A stretch of DNA of 64,000 nt, taken from Trichostrongylus colubriformis. Its lineage: Eukaryota; Nematoda; Chromadorea; Rhabditida; Trichostrongylidae. Location of the stretch: positions 7,615,725 to 7,679,724 of the forward strand of contig OZ022260.1 of NCBI GenBank assembly GCA_963978905.1, given 5' to 3'. Shown piece by piece: positions 35,501-47,701 of this stretch; the first letter of the stretch is position 1, and each line of letters begins with the position of its first letter. The notes under the pieces are model-generated. The model searched no databases and was not told the DNA's origin. It was given only the letters and a program-made list of their open reading frames with translations. A program made the translations under genes and the position numbers.

Positions 35501-38500
35501 ATTCAAATCTTACAATTATTTTCCTACTATTTTTGGCTGGGCTACTTGTTCTTTTACACACTTTTTGTATTACGTCTTCCTTGTCTACACTGTTTGCGCA
35601 CATGAACCGCATTGAAATGTGGGTGCGCTTCTTCGTCACTCCCCGTTGTCGCTCCACCCACCGGCCCAGCATGCCCACTATCTCAACTTGGAGACAGCGG
35701 GCACGTTGAGCATGTGGAAGGGATACCCCGCGCTTTTCAAGTGAGGCTTCCCCTCGATTGCTTCTCATTCCTGAACTTGTGATGGTTGTGGCCGCGTTCA
35801 TACTTTGCATACTGACGCCTGCACATGCGGGAACGGTGGCAATGTGACGCCGGCAGCGATGGCATCGAAATCGTGCCTACCGCCGACCACTTTGGTGACG
35901 TGCTCCTTCTGTAAAACGCTTGACCGGACCGCACTACAGTATGACGATCGTGGCGAAAGCCCAGAATCCGAATTAGACTTAGTATGGCACCGTACCAGAT
36001 TCGAATTCGAATTTGGCAAACGGCGTGCGGCGGGCACATGATTTTGACGCCATCGCTGCCGATGCCGGCGTCGGTGCGCAAAGTATGAACGTGGCCTCAC
36101 AAAATCCAGCGACATCTTTGAACTTGTAAGGTGTTTGCCATGCACAAACATCATTAAGGGTAGATTACTAGTGTAATCTGTGTAGAAAGATAGCTGACCA
36201 CTGAGAAATTCTAAATTTCCGGTGGGTGCTTATATCACAACATGATTCCTTATATATCCTTATACAGTGAATGTAGTAGAAGAAATGACAAGGTAACCAT
36301 ATTGTTATAAACAAAGGAAATTGAAGAGTAATCCTTATATGGTTGCTAGGGAGATGAGGTTTGTGGTTTGTGTTTGTTTCGACCACAATTGCCATTTAAT
36401 GTGCTAACCCATACCTAATCGGGTTGATAGATGAAATATTATCAGAATGAAATTAATCATAATAAGCTCGCGTCCACTTAAAAAAAACTTTCTAAATATT
36501 TTTTGATTATATAATGCTGGAAGAGGCGCAATGCCTGCTGCCATCGCATGTGCTTATGCTGCGTTCATACATTGCGGTGCCGGCGGCAGGGCATGCCTGC
36601 CTGTCTCTGCGTTCTCGTCTGTGCCACCCTGTCTCGGTGCTTGCGTCGTCGTTGCACCTCCCCCGCGCCACTCCGCCTCGCTGCCTGTGAACGCAGCCAC
36701 ACCCTGCCAGCGCAAAGTATGAACGTGGCCTAATATCTGATGCCAAAGATCCCAGGCCCTATCGTTACAGATTTAAAAAGAGTAGCTTTCAGCCATCCAT
36801 AGAATACCCTTCTATTGCTCTCTGATGCACTGTGTTATTATTCCGATGTTATTGTAACATATGGGAATTCTCAAAAAGAAAAATATTCCTACTATATATA
36901 AAACGCTTCGTCTGTCTGTCCCTCCTTCCCTTTGTCCGTCTGTCACGAAATTCATACCTCGCGTCGCAGCAAAGCTGGCACCCTGGATTTTTAAAGTGAT
37001 ATAGGGGGTAGTAAGGGGACGTCAACGGTGAGGGAACGGAAGTGATAGCAACTGATAAAGGCTGATAAGGAGCCTCGAAAGGCGAATGGAGAGAAATTGA
37101 TATCTCGCATCGCAGCAAAGCTGAGACTCTCAATGCCTGAAGCATTTTTATCACGCCATCTTATCTGCTTTTTTCCAATTGAATAGCTCAGCTGAAAGCA
37201 GAAGAATTTCCACTAAATTCCATACACGACTGTGGTCGTGTCGATCAAACTCACTTTGCACAATATCGCCATGAATGGCGCGCAGTAGTGTGCGCCTGCC
37301 AACTGGTGAAAAATAAAAGCTTCGATTCAGGTCCACGGAATCATTTACGTTGTTGACATATCGGATGAAGATCGTCTAGAAGAGAACTACGAGACCATAC
37401 GCAAGGTAGTGTCTAGAAAACAACCGCAATTTGCATTGTTCAACACCCACTATTGCACATTCAACGATCCCAGTGTGATTAACGAATGAAATCACATTAT
37501 TGATTGCACGCTTATCCGATCGATACTACTATGATCTACTATGTCGCTAGGATACTAACATGTCGCTTGGCTCACTCCAACTTCAAAATTATATCAATTA
37601 AAAGTTTGTGCATAGGAAAATTGACCGACCCTCACAAAAAGGTCTCACTTCGAACATTCTGACATTCTTAGGCCGCCATCGACTTTGCAATTTTGCGATT
37701 GTGCGATTTTGCAACACCACGACCTTCAGATTGTGCAATGCCGCAACTTCGCGTGCGGAGCCGCGACATCGCGAAATCACAAGTTTTGGCAGCAGCTTTA
37801 CAATTACGGAGCAATGTCAAACGCATGGCGCACTGGAATGGCGCAAATTCTTATTCTTTTGCCATGTTGAAAGCTGAATTTGTCAAGAGATTGTCAAATC
37901 TTTCAAAAGACTTCCCAACTTCGTGATGGTTTTTCACTGTTTTATGGTCTTTACATAATTTATTGTGCAGCATTGTTTACATAAATATTGGTTTGCTTGA
38001 CAACCTCTTAGTTTTTCTGCATATTAGTTGTCGACATCAGATCACAGATCTTGGCTGCCAAGTATTACGGGTAATCAAGCATTTCACATATCTTGCACAT
38101 GCACTGGGGTAAATTTCGAATAAAATTTAAAAAAATGAGTGAACCTCAGCTTTCCCAATCTTCTACAATGATCTCTAGGTAAAATTATACGCAGTATAGG
38201 ATCATCACATCCTCAGCTACAGTACCCCTCGTCATTCAATCGCACCTGCAGTAAAGCTTCTCATCGATTCTCTATATTCGTCTCCTCCTTTCACACATAT
38301 GCGAGAGCTAACCGGTACAAGCAATTGCTATTGATTTCACGGTTAAATACTGTGGCTGAGATGTACTAGCCCTGTACCGCGCACACACTTTTTCACAACT
38401 TCGCCGCTGGTTTTTTTGCATGCTCGTGAAGATTATGTCATATTATTTGCTTATAGGGAAACTGAGTATTGACAAAAACCAATAGACTTTTGTTCAGGTA

Positions 38501-40554
38501 CTGAAACACCGAGGTACTGCCAGAAAACCGTTTCTTGTGGTGCTAAATAAGAGGAAGCCAACAGAACTGGATGACTTTGACTTTTCCCGAAATGTGAGTT
38601 GCCATCATGCTATACCTCTCTCTGCGTCTCCTCGGTTGGCACACACTCTTGCCTCTTTTTCTTTTGTCTGGCGTTGGTTTCTGCAGCGCTTGCGAGCTAC
38701 AGACCATTTCGGAGCGCTTGATAGGGCGTGGCCTACGGACTTGGGTGAGAGTGTCAAGCTCTCTCAACCCTCCACATACTCTCAGTCTTGCCACGCACTC
38801 TCACTCTCGCCGCTCACCCATGTCCGTAGGCCACATCCAATCAAGTGCTCCGAAATAAAGTATACCTTCGGTTAACTTCACATTATATCAGCCGTACTTT
38901 TTAGAAGTGCAGTCTTCACTTGCTAATTTTCTGATACATGACTAAATTCCTATTAAGGCTGATCTCAATGCAAGTGGCACGGCACAAGGCCAGATGATCT
39001 TCATCACACATGCCAACCAGTATAAGGGTGAGGTGAGAAACTGTAGAATTTAGGTCCTACCCATAAATATACGGTAGGCACCGTACCTGAACGACTTAGC
39101 TTCTCGTAATTCGGAGTTTCAGCTCGACAATGCCAAATATCCTCCACCAATGGTCACAAAACGACCACAACGTGTACACAATTTACTACTGGCACAATTT
39201 TGCATATTCGTCGATAAGGTATGTCAATAGGTCCGTGTATATATTCTGGAAAGAGTTTTATAGGAAGCACGTGCAGTGGTCATGGTTCTGGTTATAGTTT
39301 AAGTTATCAAAAAGATCTAAACATGTATCGATTTATTTGATCGATCGATCGCACGATTGTTGGTCGAGTATAAACGCTAACGTGATGTACGTATTACAGA
39401 TTATCGAACACTATGTGTTCCTTTCTGAAGGTGTAACAATGGCCGAAAAAGAATTGAAAGTACGACAACAAACGGAACGCGATGAACGGCGACTGCGGTT
39501 GATGCGTCAGGAACAGGAACGAGTAAACAGCGAAATAGCGGCTCTTGATCGGTAAGTCAAATAAACGCAAGCAAGACAGTATAAACAAAGTATCTCACCT
39601 TCATACTCCTGAAGCTGCATTCATTGTCGGCGACGCAATCGCGAATGACGCAGCGCAGTCGCGACGCAAATCCGTGCCTGCGTCGCGTCAATCACGATGG
39701 TGTCGAAGTATGAACGCAATCCGATTGAGAGTAGCTAGCATAGCATATGCTGTAGCAATGATCAATCAATTCAGAAGATCGATAACTGGCAATGGTGACA
39801 TACGTCGTGATACTGTTACAACGCTAACAGAAGGAAATCATTTACAACTGCCACATGTAGAGGAAGTAGACGAGGAGGGAGTGACTGAAGCAGAGCCCAA
39901 GCCTGCAACACCAGCATCTGCATCGCCATCCGTCTCGGACACACAATCTCCGGTAAGTTGCCAGAGCTCTCAATTACTAATAAGCTCGCATTTATACTCG
40001 GCGACGAGATCGAAGCTACCGCATCGCGAGTATGGGTGCGGCGTTACATTGCCCGACTTAATTCTCAAAGGCTACATTTCAGGTGGCCGATTCACCTCAT
40101 CTATCCGTTTCTCACATGTCTTCTGAGGTATTCAGACCTTCTCCAGCTCCTTTACCACATCCTCCACCGCCAAAACCGGCTCGAAATCAAGTAGCGCCAT
40201 TAAATGGTGAGCTCCAGAACTGCCCACCACTTACCAGCATAAAAACTTCCATTGAAAAAGCTTCCGGGGATTTTAGGTGATTTACAGCCAATGCCACCTC
40301 CTCGAAATCTTGACATCTTCACTGTCGAAAGATCCAAGGACGTGGATACCGTACAACCAGACGCAGCCGGTATTTCACTTCCGTCAAGAGCTCTCATTTC
40401 CATTCACAAAGCACATGTCCGAATGAACATTCGAATTTTAGGAATAGAGAGGCACTCAAGAAGAATGCGAAGAATCCAGGAAGCCTTACGTAAGAGAGCA
40501 GCTGGGGAGGTGACACTGAAACGAAGTGAAGACGTTCAACTAGAAGTACTGTGA
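32565..40554 (+). CDS. arl-13: ARL-13 (ARL13B-type ciliary small GTPase), first exon missing
   Basis: ARL13B-type proteins are ciliary membrane GTPases needed for cilium structure and transport. Exons: 32565-32635, 32842-32978, 37331-37405, 38498-38593, 38958-39032, 39123-39218, 39400-39551, 39775-39952, 40083-40206, 40277-40554; all phases join. Motifs: P-loop GVDGAGKT, then TNGFS, switch II DLGGHERIRDIWTNYYAE, HGIIYVVDISDEDR, and a Lys/Arg/Glu-rich helix (KELKVRQQTERDERRLRLM), followed by a Pro-rich C-terminus (PHPPPPKPARN), the order known from ARL13B. About 427 residues are covered, near full length. The G4 position reads NKRKP, not NKxD. Exons 5, 6 and the last 30 codons are less certain. 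The intron 32979-37330 is 4.35 kb and full of transposons. In C. elegans arl-13 (Y37E3.5, from memory) adjoins the same genes found next here. The 3' end faces rla-1 only 136 bp away. Confidence 0.85.
33408..33556. mobile_element. MITE with TTCATAC-type ends, copy 3 (arl-13 intron)
   Basis: GACCGCCTTTATACTCCGCG at the left and CGCAAAGTATGAAGGCGGCC at the right form an inverted pair. The interior shares GTGCGTCTCCGCCTGTGCCA with other family members. Confidence 0.6.
33723..35407 (+). mobile_element. Composite element copy D in the arl-13 intron
   Basis: Complete member: fold-back module from CCAGTTGGCGGGCGCACAC (33723) to its inverse ending near 33989, family body sequence, about five core units (34600-35290), CATATCTCGCG-type word in inverse form, CACACACAGACAGACA microsatellite, and end TATATAGTAGGATGTT. 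Its fold-back module retains the site (GCATTTCGATATTAATATAC) that is occupied by the hAT-type insertion in copy A. Confidence 0.75.
35787..36094. mobile_element. MITE with GCGTTCATACTTTGC ends, copy 4 (arl-13 intron)
   Basis: The left end GTGGCCGCGTTCATACTTTG and right end CAAAGTATGAACGTGGCC are inverted repeats. Further inward GATGCCGGCGTCGG mirrors GACGCCTG/GACGCCGGC, and there is an inner inverted pair around GATTCGAATTCGAATTTGG. It is longer (about 300 bp) than the siblings. Confidence 0.65.
36550..36733. mobile_element. MITE with GCGTTCATAC ends, copy 5 (arl-13 intron)
   Basis: The left end GCTGCGTTCATACATTGCGG and right end GCGCAAAGTATGAACGTGG are inverted; the interior has GTGCCGGCGGCAGGGCATG and CTCCGCCTCGCTGCCTG in common with 2975-3142. 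Confidence 0.65.
36890..37307 (-). mobile_element. Composite element fragment F (arl-13 intron)
   Basis: Left: CCTACTATATATAAAACGC with GTCTGTCTGTCC microsatellite, then CATACCTCGCGTCGCAGCAA (also present in copies C and E). A single partial core unit follows. Right: half a fold-back module ending GCGCGCAGTAGTGTGCGCCT and CCAACTGG. The element ends about 24 bases before the arl-13 exon acceptor at 37330. Confidence 0.65.
37680..37790. repeat. Dispersed GCGATTTTGCG-type repeat, copy 3 (arl-13 intron)
   Basis: Runs such as GACTTTGCAATTTTGCGATT and CAACTTCGCGTGCGGAGCCG match, in the same or opposite sense, copies at 340-440, 3962-4110 and 45190-45330. Confidence 0.5.
38699..38865. mobile_element. 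MITE with CCATTTCGGAGCG ends, copy 2 (arl-13 intron)
   Basis: Left ACCATTTCGGAGCGCTTGAT, right ATCAAGTGCTCCGAAAT. The interior has GGGCGTGGCCTACGGACTTG, CACTCTCACTCTCG and CATGTCCGTAGGCCAC in the same order as the copy at 4395-4591. It lies between arl-13 exons 38498-38593 and 38958-39032. Confidence 0.75.
39610..39725. repeat. GC-rich MITE fragment in an arl-13 intron
   Basis: CATTCATTGTCGGCGACGCA and GTGTCGAAGTATGAACGCAA look like diverged ends of the GCGTTCATAC MITE family, enclosing GACGCAGCGCAGTCGCGACG. A second similar fragment is at 39990-40060 (ATACTCGGCGACGAGATCG). The ORF through here is fortuitous except for its last part, which is an arl-13 exon. Confidence 0.45.
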
Positions 40555-40690
40555 TCATATCTTTGTCAAATAACAATACGGGTTGATGCTTTTCTGCCAA
40601 TGAACTGATTCTCATCGTACGACTGTGTACATAAACGAAAACCTTTAGATAATAACAAGTTTATCAATAACAACCAACAACTGAAGGCGT

Positions 40691-41256
40691 TTAATCGAAA
40701 AGACCGAATCCCATGTCGTCGTCAGATTCTTCCTTGGGTTCCTCCTTCTTCTTGCTCTCCGCAGCTGGAGCAGACGCAGCGGCAGCTGGGGCGGCGGCAG
40801 CAGCAGCGGGTGCAGCAGGTCCACCTGCACCAGCTCCAGAAGACACGGAAGTGATGAGGTTCTGGAACAAGGTTTGAAAACTTGAAGTCCCAAAATGAAG
40901 TAAATTGTGATAACAATGTCTCGAATCCAGAGGATGATATCGTTCGATAAGAAAATTTAAACGACACCGAAGGAGACCCGAACACCCGTTGGGGATATTA
41001 TTTCCCTTCCATAACATACACTTCTATTTTCAAAGCAATAGGAGCGCCAAGAAGGAAGGTTTCTAAAATAAGTCTGCAAACGCACCTTCACATCAACTCC
41101 TTCGACAGCCTTAGCGAAAAGTCCGGGCCAGAAGGGCTCGAATTCAACGTTGGCTGCCTTGAGTAGGGTGGCAATCTTATCTCCAGTGATTGCAACCTCA
41201 TCATCCTGAAGGATGAGAGCAGCGTAAACGCAAGCCATTTCCTGGTTCAAAGCCAT
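40691..41256 (-). CDS. rla-1: 60S acidic ribosomal protein P1
   Basis: P1 pairs with P2 in the ribosomal stalk and recruits translation GTPases. Exons 41256-41086 and 40861-40691 (intron 40862-41085, GTGCGT..TTCCAG) encode 113 aa. The start [19 protein letters not shown], then [20 protein letters not shown], an Ala/Gly/Pro-rich hinge and the invariant acidic tail [20 protein letters not shown] are all present. I chose the ATG at 41256 because the protein then begins M-A-x-N-Q-E, as in other P1 proteins; the in-frame ATG six codons upstream would add an unconserved prefix. The intron carries an H/ACA-type snoRNA (40914-41060). A TTTATTTCAG acceptor 55 nt upstream (41311) looks like a trans-splice site, about 200 bp after the rpl-27A stop codon, which suggests a two-gene operon with rpl-27A. 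Confidence 0.96.
40914..41060 (-). ncRNA. H/ACA-type small nucleolar RNA, copy 1 (rla-1 intron)
   Basis: Sense to its host intron. Two hairpins: the first is closed by CCTTCC/GGAAGG with an upper stem CTATT/AATAG; a hinge AAATAA fits the H box ANANNA; the second is closed by GTCTC/GAGAC with upper stem TGTCGTT/AACGATA; and ACA lies exactly 3 nt from the predicted 3' end. H/ACA RNAs guide pseudouridylation of rRNA or snRNA with dyskerin; the pocket sequences in the second hairpin (CTTCGG and TCTGGATTC) would pair with the target, which I cannot name. Copies 2 and 3 lie in the next gene. Confidence 0.8.
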
Positions 41257-41305
41257 TCCGAGTGCAAGTTGCAAAATGCCTTAGCTCCACAGAGAACAAG
41301 CGCTC

Positions 41306-41316
41306 AGAGGCTGAAA
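41306..41316 (-). promoter_or_regulatory. Probable trans-splice acceptor of rla-1
   Basis: The minus strand reads TTTATTTCAG then CCTCTGAG; no donor is needed upstream if a spliced leader is added. It lies about 55 nt before the start codon and about 200 bp after the rpl-27A stop, the arrangement of a downstream operon gene. Confidence 0.5.
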
Positions 41317-41509
41317 TAAAGGGGGAAAAATACGAATTTACAGACGCAGGAAAACAAACAGAGCAAAACGACGGTAGAGTAACGGAAAAAACGAAAATGT
41401 TGATGTGAAACGAGATATGACTGGGGCGCAACACCCTGTCATTGCATCAGTTCAAGGCAAATACATTAAAATGACTTTGTTCAAAAATACAAAATCAACA
41501 ACGGGCAGT

Positions 41510-44581
<3,072 letters not shown>

Positions 44582-44589
44582 TTCTAGCT
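44582..44589 (+). promoter_or_regulatory. Probable SL trans-splice acceptor of phb-1
   Basis: TTCTAG ends 2 nt before the phb-1 start codon (44590), leaving almost no leader, which suggests spliced-leader addition. Confidence 0.5.
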
Positions 44590-47082
44590 ATGGCAGTGGT
44601 ACAGAAAATGCTTGGCAGATTGGGTACACTCGGAGTGGGGCTCGCTATCGCTGGCGGTGTGGCACAATCAGCTCTTTATAATGGTGCGTTTCAGTCCATG
44701 TTGATCGTTACACGTTACATTAAATTAGTTATAGTAATGTAACCGAATATACATTTCCGCGTATTGGTAGGCTGGAAGATTTGAAGTACAGTCAGTTTCT
44801 AATCGAGCACTCCGTTGAAAGGGGAGAGAGGTGGACAGAAATGGTCATAGAACCCGAAGCTTCTTTCTAGACTAGAGATGATAAAATCGACCTCTTGGCC
44901 TGCAGCTATTGCTCTTTATGGAACCTTCCCATCTAATGTTGGTTTGTAGTGAATGAATTTGTTTTTGTGATTGAATTTGAATTTCTACCACCAAATCCGC
45001 ACTGCATCGCTAAGCCTAAGCGAAGCTACATTGAGCCATATCTCGAAGTGGGTGCTACCACGGTCATCCGTGAAGCTCAGTTATTAGCAGAGGTGCTATA
45101 TGTGGTTTCGATAGGAGTACTGGTGGTTTACAGCAAGGTCTTTATCGTGCATTGTTGAAGCACCACAGTGTAGTGAAGGGGATTGAGGTCGCCGTCACAA
45201 TCGCGATTTTGCGGTTTCGTGATTTTGCTATTTTGCGATTCTGCAGTGTCGTACTTTTGCACACGGCTCTGCGAACGTTAGTTTTTTACGCCACAACTTC
45301 GCTAAGCCCGACACCGCCAAATCGCGAAATCTGTGCTAAGCTCCTTAGAGAGGCAATATATTCGAAGGGTAGGTAATACGTATTTCTCATCCAGAGAGAG
45401 GAGTAAATTGAATTCAAAATAAGTACGTTGTGGCAGTTTCATGATTGATTTATGAATACGTAAAGCAGATATTAATGCTTTCAGTCGATGGTGGTCAAAG
45501 AGCAGTCATTTTCGATCGGTTCGCTGGAGTGAAAGATGAAGTGATTGGAGAGGGCACTCACTTCCTTGTTCCTTGGTTACAAAAACCTATTTTATTCGAT
45601 ATTCGCTCAACACCTAGAGTGATTTCTACAGTCACTGGAAGCAAAGGTACTTTTCAAACAGTTCAATCATATTTTGAAACAAAAGAGACTTACCCTGGTT
45701 TCCCATGTTTATTAATTTTTTTTGATCTTTTTGCCCTAGCTGATTTGTTCCTTCCAAAATGCATCTCTAGAGCATAAGTTTCTACAATACTAAATTACTC
45801 CCCTCTTTTCTGTGTCAGATCTTCAAAACGTCTCCATAACTCTACGTATCCTTCATCGGCCAGATCCTTCGAAATTGCCAAATATTTACCTCAATATTGG
45901 TTTGGATTACGCAGAGAGAGTACTGCCTTCCATTACGAATGAAGTTTTGAAAGCTGTTGTGGTAGGTTATGAGCTCCCTTTTCGAAGAGTAGTGCGTACT
46001 TCAACTACTGTGATTCCGATTCAGACCATTCCTTATAGGCTCAATTTGATGCCCATGAGATGATCACTCAACGTGAAACAGTCTCCCAACGTGTATCGTT
46101 GGCGCTTGCTCAACGCGCCGCTCAATTTGGACTTCTTTTGGACGATATCTCCATCGTGAGTATTTTCCAGTTATTCTCAGTTATTGACCTGTTGGAATTC
46201 TGCAATAGTGATCACGATCAAGCTTGAATTGTGCACTGGGAACGTCTACAGGCGATTTGCCTTTCGTCTTTTTTTGTGATCATTCTCGAAGTTCTTACAT
46301 GTTGTCCTCTACTGTTTTACGAGTCGTGGTTATACCTTGCGAACATGCTACTGTGCCAAATCCCAAGATTCCATTCGCCGTAGCGCGTGGAACGGCGGTG
46401 CGGAAACGTTCCAGTTTCGGTCTTTTCCGAACAACTTTACTCTGTCCCACTCACGCCTACATAGTGACACACGCCTCGCGTACTTGAGGCGGTAGGGAGT
46501 TCCCAGTTCCATATGTATCCAGTTTCCACCCGCACTATGGCACGTTTAAAATCTCGGGAAGTATAACTAGTGCCTCAATAAAATGGACCAAACCAAAGAT
46601 GAGTATAAGGAAGGGGAAACGGTTTGCTTTCAAAAGAATCACTTGCGGTGCTGTAATGTAGCCTCTTATAATTGTTGCATCACCATATGCATAGATTTAG
46701 ACTCATTTATCCTTCGGTCGTGAATTCACCGAAGCCGTCGAAATGAAACAAGTGGCTCAACAAGAAGCTGAGAAGGCTCGCTATCTCGTAGAAAAGGCCG
46801 AACAAATGAAAATCGCAGCCATAACAACCGCTGAAGGAGATGCACAAGCTGCTAAATTGCTCAGCAAAGTATGTATATCCCCTTTCTCTGACGTATCTGT
46901 GGCTCTCATGAAGTCTTTCCTCATTAAATGACATCTAGGCGTTCGCGGATGCTGGAGATGGTCTGATAGAATTGAGAAAGATCGAAGCTGCTGAGGAGAT
47001 AGCTGAGCGTATGGCTAAATCGAAGAACGTTACATATCTTCCAGGAAACCAGAACGTGCTGCTCAATCTGCCCCATCATTAA
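44590..47082 (+). CDS. phb-1: Prohibitin-1, mitochondrial inner-membrane scaffold
   Basis: With PHB-2 it forms ring complexes in the mitochondrial inner membrane that stabilise proteins and organise cristae. Exons 44590-44683, 45485-45646, 45819-45961, 46039-46155, 46701-46868 and 46939-47082 sum to 828 nt, 275 aa, the family length. Features: N-terminal hydrophobic anchor ([17 protein letters not shown]), then [28 protein letters not shown], the SPFH/PHB region with [18 protein letters not shown] and [26 protein letters not shown], the coiled coil [20 protein letters not shown], and the tail [17 protein letters not shown]. The start codon follows a TTCTAG acceptor by 2 nt. Intron 1 (44684-45484) contains a GCGATTTTGCG-type repeat. 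eIF2alpha follows on the same strand. In C. elegans this is Y37E3.9 (from memory). Confidence 0.97.
45190..45330. repeat. Dispersed GCGATTTTGCG-type repeat, copy 4 (phb-1 intron 1)
   Basis: AATCGCGATTTTGCGGTTTC, GATTTTGCTATTTTGCGATT and CACACGGCTCTGCG match the copies at 340-440, 3962-4110 and 37680-37790. It is flanked by inverted words GTCGCCGTC and ACACCGCC, consistent with a fold-back element. Confidence 0.5.
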
Positions 47083-47266
47083 TTGCATACTCTTTCCAGC
47101 AACGCTTGTTAACTTCCTATATTTTCGATGCTGACATACTTTCCTATTCTCACCGTGAATGTCCTTTACGCGTTGTACTTGTTATGTATCTCACTTGTAA
47201 TATTTGTTCCCGGAAACTTATAGGATAGTTAGGTTATATGTTGTTGTTTGATACTTTATTTGTTAG

Positions 47267-47272
47267 AATAAA
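47267..47272 (+). terminator. Poly(A) signal AATAAA of phb-1
   Basis: AATAAA 185 nt after the phb-1 stop and about 430 nt before the presumed trans-splice acceptor of the next gene. Confidence 0.65.
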
Positions 47273-47690
47273 TTTCATCTTAGTGTTTGCTCGGATGGCT
47301 TGTGAGGTAGTAATCTAACCACATTTGTACCTTTTTTAACATTGAATTTTGAAACCTATGAATGCTGTGTGTCGACCTAAAACTGTTGTAAGATCTCTAG
47401 GTAGGGGGATGGGGGGATGTTTCTAGATTTTTCGGTGATGAAATTTTTTAACTAGATTGGAAATTCGAAAAATAGCAGGATTGACACAGGCCACTTTTGA
47501 TTCTGGACGATCTTTTATGTTTTTTTTCAAAGTTGAATTTCGTCCACATTTACTACTGGATGGTTTTCCCATGTTTTCACCTCTTCATAAATTTGCGAAG
47601 ACCTATAGTTTCCTTGCTTGCTCACACGAAACGGTGTGTCAGTTGCGTAACGTGGGCGGTTATTATTCTTAGATGTGCTATGAACTTTGG

Positions 47691-47701
47691 TTTCAGTCAG
47701 G
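47691..47701 (+). promoter_or_regulatory. Probable trans-splice acceptor of eIF2alpha
   Basis: TTTCAG (47691-47696), or the adjacent TCAG ending at 47700, lies 1-5 nt before the start codon at 47702. With the same-strand gene phb-1 600 bp upstream, either SL1 or an SL2-type leader could be used. Confidence 0.55.

Noticed and set aside
39545..40126. 193-codon single ORF as an independent gene
   Set aside because: Only its 39775-39952 part is coding, as an arl-13 exon between good splice sites; the first part covers a MITE fragment.
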